From the NCBI GenBank assembly GCA_019648995.1, contig BLXT01007646.1:912435-952508 (forward strand): 40,074 bases of DNA, given 5' to 3'. Positions 1 to 11,464 of the stretch are shown piece after piece. Within the stretch, counting starts at the first letter, position 1. Every line of letters begins with the position of its first letter. The notes under the pieces were generated by a model. The model did no database searches, had not been told where the DNA came from, and saw nothing but the letters and a program-made list of their open reading frames with translations. Both the position numbers and the translations under genes were made by a program. This DNA comes from Plakobranchus ocellatus (taxonomy: Eukaryota; Mollusca; Gastropoda; Plakobranchidae).

Positions 1-1151
1 CCCCCCCCCCCCATCCCCACTTCTTTCTCTCTCTTTCTCTTTTTAAAACGATTGAAAGCGGAACAAATTTAATTTCGAAGAGAAAGGGGCACTAAAAGTT
101 AGGTTCGTAAACTTCGTTTTCTAGAGAATACAATAATTTTCCAAGTATCCCTGTGCAACATGATAAAAACCAGAAATGGGTTTGCCTGGTTATTTTAATT
201 GCTTTCGAGGTAATGCCAGAAGCAAGTAAAATTTTGAGAGAGAGAGAGAGAGAGAGAATTTTCGGGCAAAATGTAACCAAGGCATTGGATTTTAAACGCG
301 TTTGCCGTAAAAAAAAAAAAAATCATCATCCCCGATTAAGTAAAACTGTTTAAATTATTAGAAAAGGGTAAAGGTCAGATTCAGCATATTAACCACACAA
401 CGAATAGTAATCTTATATTGAAGTATTCGGTAATTGTTGTCAATTGAATTCATCAGGCCCTTGAGAGATAAAGTTGATAAACGAATTGTGTAACAAACCT
501 ACATTAATAAATTTCTTATCATGATTTTCAATGTGAAGATGCTTAATGCTATCCTAGTCTTATCACTGGTTGTCACGAGGATTATTTGGGGTAAAAGCCG
601 ACCGGTATTAAAAGTAGCTAATCTTTGTCCAGATGATACTACTTGCTTTCAATATTTAATCAACATGTTCAGTTGCCTTTCAAATTTTGTGTATTATTTT
701 AAAGTTGTTTTCCTTCCAAATATTCGCTAGTAAATAACGAAAAAAAAAAATCACAGCAGGCCTATATTGTGCATGGAATTGAATTATTGAATTATTATTT
801 TTTCCTTAAGATACAGAAAGGTTTGTGGTTTTTCATTGAGATTACATGAAATGATGTTATAATGTCTTACTATGTAATAAATTTTTTCATATCGAGATTT
901 ATGAAAATGTATCCATTCTGTCTCATTTGGCATTGAATATATATCATCATGGGCAGTCCTCTGTGATAAGCCATTAATTTTCTTTATGACATCATGATTA
1001 TTGATATTAATCAAAAAATATTTTATCAAATACAAAAAGTCAGTTGTCTGTTATTCTTACCAATAGATAAATAATTTAAGGAATACCAAATCTAAATTAC
1101 TCATACAGTTATTTGTTTCATAAACATGTTTTTTTGTCTTTGACCCTTCAG
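1..1151. other. Upstream region of the white gene, no convincing coding sequence
   Basis: The window opens with a run of 12 C followed by a CT-rich stretch (1-42), then AT-rich sequence with a short GA repeat near 236-257. I see no convincing TATA box and no recognisable protein. A 69-codon open frame at 521-730 begins with a hydrophobic, signal-like N-terminus but matches no family I know. The promoter may lie here or, if the leader is spliced, further upstream outside the window. Confidence 0.5.
236..257. repeat. (GA)n microsatellite
   Basis: About eleven uninterrupted AG units upstream of the gene. No function is suggested by its position. Confidence 0.85.
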
Positions 1152-1228
1152 ATTCCTAAGCATAAACAAATCTTCCCGTGAGTTGTGCAAAAGTGGTTGA
1201 TTTGATTTGTAAACATTAGGAAACCACC
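1152..1228 (+). other. Candidate 5' UTR part of exon 1
   Basis: A T-rich tract followed by CCCTTCAG ends at 1151 and looks like a 3' splice acceptor, so the first coding exon may start at 1152 with untranslated sequence. An in-frame TAG at 1217-1219 excludes any upstream extension of the reading frame. The alternative is that transcription starts inside this stretch without an upstream exon. Confidence 0.4.
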
Positions 1229-1324
1229 ATGGATGGAGAGAGGGCTCCACTTTTGGGCTCACACGCCTCAAACAGCTACATGTCAGATCTTAATATGAAC
1301 CACCACAATACTTTGAATGATAGA
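1229..1324 (+). CDS. white: white exon 1 (residues 1-32)
   Basis: The ATG lies in the strong context ACCACCATGG, with A at -3 and G at +4, and an in-frame TAG sits ten bases before it. The segment encodes a polar cytosolic N-terminus beginning [12 protein letters not shown], which includes a PLL motif. It ends at a GTAAGT donor in phase 0. The N-terminus is the least conserved part of White, so this exon rests on the start context and splice phase more than on similarity. Confidence 0.85.
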
Positions 1325-3960
1325 GTAAGTACTGTGTGAAAATACATCAACATGCATAGCCAGTAATACTGAATGTATTTTCAGGAAGTGAACATTATTT
1401 TTTGAATTGGTTTATTATGCTTAAATATAAATTTTAATAAAGAAAAAGAAATGTTGGAAATAAAAGAAAAGACGTTTTTAAAATAAGTTTCAACCAGGAA
1501 ATTATAGAAGGCTGTGCGAAAATTGTTGTGTATCAGGAGCAGATCTAATAACACCTTCTATAATTCAAGTTTTGTCTATCTTTTTACTTTGCCACATAGA
1601 GCAAGCATAAATAGTCACAATTATACAAAGATAACAAAAACAACTTTGGGTATATCTTATTTTTCTAGGCTCAGGCAACTGTGCTCACAGTAATTTTCTT
1701 TCTCCTTTTGTGACTGATTCATCAGATTCAGAAGTATCAAAATAATCTCTTAATTTACCCTACAAGCCTCTGTTTCTTCACATCTACAGATGATTTATAG
1801 GAATGAAGAATCAATTCATGAAGCAAAACAACCCAGTCATGCAAATCTGGATAATGTTCCACCAGTCTCTATGGCTTGGCGACATGTGAATGTTCATGTA
1901 AATATGACACCGAAGAAGAAAGGATGCTGTGGTGGGGTTGAAAATGGAAATCTTGACATTGTGAATGCCAAGCAAATCCTACACAATGGTTTGTGGAAAT
2001 TGTATCATTATAATTAACAAATTTATGTGTATAATAAGTTTTTTATGAGTTTCTGCGGGATAAGAAAAACACTGCCCTCCCATTTTCGGGATTCGATATT
2101 CAAAATTAGGAGTAAGATTCTTCAGAAGTAAATTTTTCTTGCTTGCACAGAAGTACTTTCCGCATAAAATCAAAACATAAAGAAAAACGTTTCCACTTAA
2201 GTATGCATAATAGTATTTCCACGATACACAACGATAGATGAGTTGAATTAAGAGGGTACATGTCAAAAAAAATTTCCTGACCATGAGATCAAATGCACTT
2301 TTATGTTTTTGTCAGTGTTGTCATAGTTTTTGAAAACAAAAGCAATGCAAAGTACCTATATTGAAAATTGTCTACAGGTTTTGTTATGATTCAGATTATG
2401 GCGGGATGAATTGGGAATTGTTACTTCAGAGGCACCGCAAGGACTATACTCACACAACATATGGTTTTGTAAATGTCGAGAATCAGCGGTAGCATATAAA
2501 ATATTTGACTAAAAATAACAAAAACAAGACAAAACAAAACAGAAAATAAGGAAAATCATTTGTGCCTTTGGTGTTTTCCTTTTGGTGTTTAAAATAACTT
2601 CAGTTGCATCTGGATACAGAATCAACAAATCGTGAAGAATTCAGAATTAGACTGTAACGTGATGGAGAATGTTCAAAATGCCACATGCGACTCATTTACA
2701 CTGGTATCTAGACATATACAATCTTCCAAGAGCATTTCCAAACTACTATCTTTTTTATCATTTCTACTTTGTTCTTTACTATCTTTCTTTTAGTTAATGG
2801 TCATGTCCCCTCAGGAACACTTCTGGCCATACTAGGAGCTAGGTGAGTGCGGTTTTTCTTATATTTCTTCTTCTTTTTTTTTTTGGAAACTGCAATTACA
2901 ATAGCTTACTAAGGATATTGTTTGTTTTCATTGTGAAAGATTTTTCAAGATATCTTTTATTAAGTTTATTCAAAGTTTGTAAACTTTAAGTGATAACTCC
3001 AATTATTACCACAATCTGGCAAGTGACGCTTTCATGAATGTTTTTCGTCTTGTTTTTCAGTGGAGCAGGAAAATCAACGTTATTGAATGTCTTGACCCAC
3101 AGAAACACTAAAAGTTATACGATCAGTGGTGAAATCTATGTCAATGGCTTCTTGGTAAGCATAATTTTATTATTATTTATTTTTTTTTACTTTACAGAAC
3201 AGATTTGATGAATCACCACTTTTATGTTGAACAAATTATTTTCAACTATTTGGTTTTCTTTATTTGGGAAATGAAGTTCTTTGGCGGTATCGTTTGAATA
3301 GTGTCTTTTTCTTTTTTTTGTTGTTGTTGTCAGTTGTTGGAACTTCACTACACAAAACAAGCTGGTTTTGATGTTTTTAAGAGAAACAAAAATTACAAAT
3401 TATTGTGTCAACGCTGTAATGGAAGTTTCCTGGTAGGATCCACAGAATGGATAACTCTGTATTTCAGGACATAAAATGACAAAAGAACACAAAAAAAACC
3501 CTTATAATTTCCTATACACTGTTTGCTTTACCTCAAAGGCCATAAGAAATTAGTTGAATCAGAACTATAATTTGAGTCTTTGAATTAAAGATATTGTTGT
3601 AAAGCATCTAGGATGAGTGTAGATGTGTATGATTTCTATGTCTGCAGAGATGAAAAGGCGAAATAGCAATGGATGTGGGGCAGTCTTTTTCAAAACTCAT
3701 GTAAAATAAAAAGCTTGTTCCACATGAAAGCATACTTCCCAAAGGCATAGATTCTTTACAAACTTTTCAGTAGGGGAACAAACGTTCGGTATTTATCCAG
3801 CACAGAGGCATGCTTTACAGCTGTTAAAAATGTTTGCATTCAGCATTCGGCTATTTGAAATTATTGCCTGCAGCGGTTATAGAAATTCATGTTGTATTTC
3901 AAAGGTAAACAAACTATAAACGTAGTGAGTTAATTATATATGATGTAATTCTCTCTCCAT

Positions 3961-4016
<56 letters not shown>

Positions 4017-7000
4017 AATGAGTCGTTTGTCAGGATTCTTCGTATAGGATATAAAATAAAGCATAGTAAAATGGTAGGAGATATTGAGAAAAGCAAAGGT
4101 TTCTTTTGCACATTGTAAATAGCTTTCCCCCTCGAAATGTTTATAAAAAAATTTCTGTTGGTATCTCCTGCGATAGCCGCCCATTTATACCTCTGTTATT
4201 CAATTCAAAACAAATGAATCATTTGGTATTGATTGTCACAACCAGCAAAACGGTTGACGCAACAAACTTCACCACTGTTACACGAAAAACTTAAGGGGAA
4301 AACCCCGCCATCTTCGGATACTTCATGTCAAGAGTTTGAAACTAAAGAAATATATAAAACTAGCTATAATAGAATGTAGTTTCATGAAAAGAACAAACCG
4401 GAATGAATGAATCGATAACCCAAACAGGTCACTGAACCAGTAGTATCAGAAACATACAGGCATGAGAGGAGTTTTTATTTTATTATTCCCACGTACTATT
4501 GAATGAGTATTGACAGCTTGTCTGTGATGTGACAATCAAGGGGATATTCGAGATAATTTCAAAAGAACATTTAGTAGGGCTCCTTTTTAAGTCTCAAGAA
4601 CAAAGTGCGTACTTTTCAAACAAAACTGATCGTGTAGATTTAAAGCCAGTCTTTTAAAATTCAAGTCGTTTACCAAAAAAATTCCTCATCAAATTCTTCA
4701 GGTCAAACATTAAATTACCAAGACTGAATAAAAGGTAGCCTGGCGTCGTTCTTGAGATACTACTGGGTGACAGATTTCTATTGCCGAAGTTCTTTTGGGG
4801 TGTTTTTTTAAGGACAAGGCCTGCCGACCGCAAAAAAAACTTACATAGTAGTACAAAAAGGAGTAATGACATGAGAAGGTGACTCAAACAAAGAAGAGAC
4901 TTAAATCAGTATGTGTGCGACAATCTGTAAATACATTTATTCTAAAAAACATAGCAGAAGTAGGGGAAAGCTAACAGAGATAGAAGGGAGAATATGAACA
5001 GAGCAACAACAGTGCATCACAATGAAATCCACACCTCCACAAACTTAATACAAGGCAGAAAACGTTCCGTAAATTTATAATAATATGAATAGGATAGTAG
5101 GCCTAAATTGCGCTAGTTCTCGTTAAGAGTGTAGCAAAATTAATTAAACAGTTACAAAACCAACTGCCCCCACTAAATTAATAGCAAAGTGCACCCAAGG
5201 GAAAAAATCCCACAGGCTTTCTGTCATTTTTCTCCAATATGATCTAGCTCGCCAGGCAGGTTTTAGGAGCTTACTTTCACTTCTTTTGTCTTTTTAAAGT
5301 TGAAATCCATTCTCCCATATGTAACTTCAAAAAGCTAAATCACTAACTTTAAAACCCTCTCTGCAGCTTTGAAATGTTAAATATGAGTCTATAATGCAAT
5401 TCTGAGACTTCGAACTCTCTACAGATTATCGGTTTAGATCTAACGGAATTTCGGCATTGATTACATTTGTGCCCCATTTCGGCTAAACCACGTGAAGGCC
5501 ATGTTAAGATAATTGAAAAAAGACGTATCGCTGGAATTTCCCCCTGGCCGCACTAAGCTTATTCACACTTTAAAAACTAAAGTAGGTCCAAGCATCGGGG
5601 AATCAGGAGTAGGGCCCTGATTCTTCTTGGCATACGGCATTATGAGGTAGTTTGCTATTGCTTTCCTCGCCGCCTTTATTTTCACACTTTAGGAATGAAA
5701 AAAAAATAGCTCCTTGAATGAGTCTTTGAACTAAATCCGAGGAAACAGCAAAAGACCCACCTTTCTTTTTAATCATCACAATGGTGGAAGCTAAACAGGC
5801 CTATGCAAGGCTGAAAAAGCAAATTTCACTTAAGGAGAAAAACCCAAAGGCTTTCTGGAATATTTATTCGGTCACGATCTTGAACTGTGTAATTGCAGTT
5901 GTAATGAACGTGGAAATGGGGCTTGAATGTAACAATGCCAGTTCCTTTCATATATTCAACTGTGTTCGTAGTGTATTTTGACGTTGCGTTTAGACCCAAA
6001 ATAAGTCTTGTCGTAACATAAAAATAATTCTAAAAAGCGTAAACTTATTCCGTTGTAACGTTTGTTCATCAATGTGTCCATTATTTTTATTGCGTGGGAA
6101 AAAGGCTACATAGCCTACTCAAGATGATCGTGAACTAGATTCGCCATTGCATATATATTATACAGGTTAAGAGTGAAAATAAAATTAGCCAGGAAACGGC
6201 AAGGTCGTTCATTTCTTTTGTCGGTTAAATTAACATCATGACGATTGGGGCAAACACAGCCTGTCAACGGGACAGGGAGAATACTCACACATAAACAACA
6301 ACCACTGAAAATAACTTAATCACATCGACTGCAACAAGAGGTTCACACAATCAAAAGGCAGAACACCGGGAATAGGCGACAGAGAAGCTATATTATCATA
6401 AAGTAATAAATATATAAAGAAGTAGCAAAGTTACATAAAGAAAAAGAAGACAGATAGATACGAGGTGAGCTAAATACAAATGTCCACGCACGCAGGCGCG
6501 ACAATAAAGAGTAATCTGCAAAGCGTTACGAGATCAGGTAATTACACAATTAAATGAAGTTATTACAAAATAATCCACCCACGAGGAACTCTCCCCGAAA
6601 AAAATACTTCGTAGATCAAGAAGACTTATAGATACAACCCCCACTCCAATCACTCGCTCACGCACTCGCTCCTAACTACTTAATCCATCGACGATTCTTG
6701 TCCGTAGAAGCTTGTTGAGAGCAGTAGGGTAAATCTCGAATGTTCAGGGAATGTTCATATATTTATGTCCTCAGCTCAGACACGAGCAGTGTTAATCAAA
6801 TCACGATCATCTCATACACAGTTATAATAATCATAGTTCGTTAATACACCGTCACTTAAAACAATGTTCTTCAAAGGTCTAGATCACCAGCCCTTACGTG
6901 AGAGAAGCTAGAACAATAATAGTCATAAAGTTATACTACCATGATACTACCATTTTACAGGAGAAACACAAATTTGTAGACTTGCGAATTCTTGCGCCAG

Positions 7001-10000
7001 CAGTCTGGATAGGCACACAGCCTCAAGCAAAATACAAATACCATCGCCGCTTCTATGCGGTAATAAAGTGGTATGAACCCAGTTACAAAGGGTTGTATAA
7101 AATTAAAACATGTCTCCTGACGTCGGACCAATCCGCTACAACTTGCATCCAGGACTGTACAAAGTTTTCAGTGCAAAGGATAGAATAAGAATGATCCACT
7201 GCTCCAAAGATCCCGCCAGTGTGCAGCTCCGTCCAAACTTGCCGTTGTCACGTGGCCTAACCAACCAATCACAACGCACACACCAAATTAATGACGTAAA
7301 ACACAACCACACTCCCGCTACACTAAATACTCAACTATGCCCAGCTAAAATAAAAACATAACTTCACTAGTCCCAACAATCTCGTTCACAATTTTTTGTA
7401 TATTAAAAAAAATTGAAGGCATTTTCGAGACGATATTTCGCTAAATTTTGCCTTTTTTTTTTTTTCGAAAACTTTAGGTGTTTTTTTTTTTTCACTTTTT
7501 GTCGTCCGATTTAGACCAAATAAATATGAGATTAATCGGCTCTCACTTATGCACATTAGTATCTAGGAGCCAGGAACATGTATTGGATGGCGCGCTGACT
7601 TTTGGGTGCCGACATTTTCGTTAAGACGACCGCTTTGCCGCAGTGCACAGTGCTCTGCGTTTACCGGAAACACGTGCAAGGCGATCAGGGGAGGGAATAT
7701 TAAAAGCCTTTTTTCTGATTACTATTGAGACTAGTATTACTACTAGCTTCGGTGCTGAGCATTCGATTTAAATTCGATTTAAATTGTGCCATAAGCTGAA
7801 GTTATGTCGATGTCCTAGACCTTCATTGGGGACTAGGACTAGGCTACTAATTAGGTCAATCAAGGGCACCGCAGCACTGGAACAGCTAACACTCCTCCTC
7901 CTCCCCCCCCTTTTCTAGGGCAAGAAGTTCGATACTTCGTTTCGTTTTTAGTTCTAGTGACCGTATGAGAGGGGAAAAGGGCCTGGCTTTGCCCTTACAT
8001 CCTCGTCCGTTATGAGTCGAAGGTAGTTCATCAGCTTTTAATTCTCGAAGCAAGTTTTCATCCTCATGGACCTGAAATGGGCTCAGTTTCGGGACTCCTG
8101 TTTTTTGAGAGATTTCTGTGTGCAAGGTAGGCGTCGGAAGAGTAAAGCCAATATTTGCACCAAACTCTTCCGTCACTGCTGACAAGCAGGCTGTGGGTGC
8201 GGAAAAAGAGATGGTGGGGTGTAACGTCACTGTTTTATTTACCTGAGTCTGTAGGATTGGCAATGGAATGACCAGGTGAGCATCGTCACGACGGTCACCA
8301 CAAAATGAAAGAGCATGCCGTTTAAATGTAAGTTGATCATCCGCAAGGGTTGTGCCAGAAGTTCGAACTTTCGCAACATCTTCATCATTAGAATCGCTGC
8401 CTCAGTGTAATATCAAGACAGGGCGCAGGCTTCTGCAATATTTTCTAGGAGGGTTGATGTGAAACGGGCACTGGCAGTCGCCCCAAATCGGTCTAACCTG
8501 TCTGCTTTTTGAGAACCTTGAAAGACTTTTGAAACATCATTAGTTGTTCAAGGTTGGTGAAAAACCGAGAATTTTGTCTCCAGGAATGAAAAAATTTTAA
8601 CTACGTTTCAACGCTCCGTGATCAAATCCGAATCGACTCTTGTGCGGGTCGCTAACCAACTTGAATCCGATTTTGCAAATCGAGCACATATGGTACCGGT
8701 AGACCGTTTCAACAGAAAGATTCCTATTGGCGAGGACATCACCAAGGAGCGACCGAAGAGGAGAAAGAAATCTAGAGAATATCCATTCTAGGCATGCACC
8801 TTATTGCAATATGCAAACAAAGCAGCCGGTACATAGCGATTCTATACTCCAGAGGGTTCATCCGCAACTTTTCGTAGCATTGGAGTTAAGAGTTGAATGG
8901 CGTTAGTCTGAGGGTGGTAAGGAGTAGAAATATGAAGCTTAATGTTCCAGAGGAAATAAAATTCACGCTACAAATGTGAAATGAATAGTTGGCTTTGATC
9001 AGGCTGTTTTTTCGTGGGATATCCAAATCTAGTAAATATAGAACATAATGACCCCGCAATATTTTTCGCGAAATGGCGAAACGCTTTGTGACATCCACCA
9101 GGGCCAGGAGGTGTTCATACCTGTCACAAGCTGTAGATGATGGTCAACGCTGTCGAAGAGGCCCTTTTGAAATGACTGCTCAATAAAGAGAGCTGGTCAT
9201 AAAGGAACAAGTTATCACAACCTGACATACATGATGACTGGGTGAATTTCTTTATATTGGGCGCCACACCGAATTAAGAAAATTGGCTCTCGAAAGTAGC
9301 TTAAGTTTCCTCTGAACAGAGTGATCTGCCAAAATAGACTCAAAGGCATGAGTCAGGAGTGTGTGTTCAATTTCCACTTTTTTAGTTCCTCGTTTAATGT
9401 TCATTCCAACTTCCATTTTTTTTCTTCTTTTCATTTCTCTCTACTCGTTGCCGTTGGGCCTCTTCTCCTCTCGCGCCCAACTTCTCCCTCCTCATCCTGC
9501 CTGCTCTATTTTTTTTACCCAATCCTGAATTTTATCACATGCAATTCCTTCTGCTTGACAGCGATATTCAATTACTTTTGAAAGATGTCTAGATGGACAA
9601 TGGATAACTAATTATGAGTGCACAATTGAATGATCCAGCAAAAAAATAATGGGACGTGGACCACACAATAAAGCCGTGAATCTTAAACCACCTCGGTTTG
9701 CAAATTAGAAGATTTAATTTAAAATAAGAGTACTATTTTCACTAATGTGAGCCTAGGACCAGTTGAAAGAGCAAAGCTTATGGCGTTGATACAACGCCAA
9801 ATTAAAGCAAAATTAATAAAATACGCTGCATTAATCTAGAAAATTAGAACATAAGTAAGATAAAATAATAATTATACCAACGCAACACAACCACCTCGCT
9901 GTCTCACTTTTTCACAGATCTAATTAAAATTCAAAGTATTGATACATAGCTAGCGTAGAGCCAAACAATAAAAAAGAAAAAGTGAAATTGACAAGAAGAG

Positions 10001-11381
10001 CTGAGAATACACGTCACTATTATAGTAAGTCTAGGAATATTATTAATGAACAAGGATAGAGAGGAAAAGATAGCAAAGCAAGAAGACCCGAAAAAAGACG
10101 TGCACGAACAAAACTATTTTTTTGTTACTTTTTTCCCCCAAAAATACATCGGACAGGGTTACCTCCAAATAATGCTAGGACACGATCTGTTATTCCTTCT
10201 GTTCTCGTGCGTAAACTATCTGCTCGGTTGGCTGATTGTGTCCTTGGCTAACATTGTAACTGTGTCCACTGGAACACAATTACCCCCCTCAACATTTGCT
10301 TAAAACATCTGACTGACCTAGTAGGCCACGTGCCTTTACTCGTCAGAATCTTACATTATCACCAGCCTCATATAAAATCGTTTTTTTCAAGTATTTTGAA
10401 ATCGCCATAAAAATTCCTGGTCCGAGGCCAAGACCAACCAAAACCGTCCAAAAAAGAGTAAGACACTAAGACATAAAGGCACGTGGAAATAATGAATTTA
10501 AAAATGTTCATGTATATCGCTTTTATTGACCCATGAATCATGCACCATTTGTCTCCGCATTATATGTTTATATTCGGATAGACATTTTTATGGTGTAGGT
10601 GTTTTCAAACATCCAAGTGAAAACATTATGTCAATATAAATGACTTAAACTTTTTCCTTGCTCCTTTTTTTTTTTTTTTCCTTCGTTTTCAGTAACATTG
10701 ATTACTAAGGCTAGGATCAAAGAGGTAATTTCAAAAGCTTTGCTAATGTTTTTTGTAAAGAAATATAAGCCTTGTTTTTTATTTTCACACCAGCAGTTCT
10801 TGAAATTTTAAAAATAAGAATTCCTTTTAGTGAATGCCTATGACCCAAATGATAATGACTACTTTGTGTAACTGAGTGCATTTTCAAATTTCTCAAAAGC
10901 AGTAATTGTTTTTCTTTAACATGCAGATATTTCAGTTATGGTTTGACATTTCCTGATATGATTCTATTGAACAAATGGATTAAATATTTTCCTTTAAAAA
11001 CAAATTTCAAATTTTAAACACTGAACTCTAACTTCTTCTTCTTTCCTTATCGCTTCCAAGAAATCTGGAATTAACTTTCCTAGTATCAATGGCAAGGGTT
11101 GTAGACACGTAATTTATGTCACTCAAAATTAGTGAGTCAACCAAAAGGTACAGGTTACATTTGAGTTCGTATGTTTTGACACTGCAACTTGTATAAATCC
11201 AATTTTTGCAAGATAATGAAGAAAAAAATTTTAACGTGAAGAAAAAAGCCACTCTTGACAATGGCAAACAAGATAATCAAGCACGCTATATCTAGATCTA
11301 GGTTTAAATACAAAAGTTTAGATACAAAAGTTCTAATCAATATTTATATCCTGATAACACACACACACACACACACACATC

Positions 11382-11464
<83 letters not shown>

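Noticed and set aside
3914-4184. Tyrosine-isoleucine-rich open frames on the minus strand
   Set aside because: They are translations of the (TA)n microsatellite and its flanks.
5781-5981. 66-codon open frame next to the L2-like tail, first thought to be LINE coding sequence
   Set aside because: It lies on the opposite strand to the tail and shows no reverse transcriptase motif.
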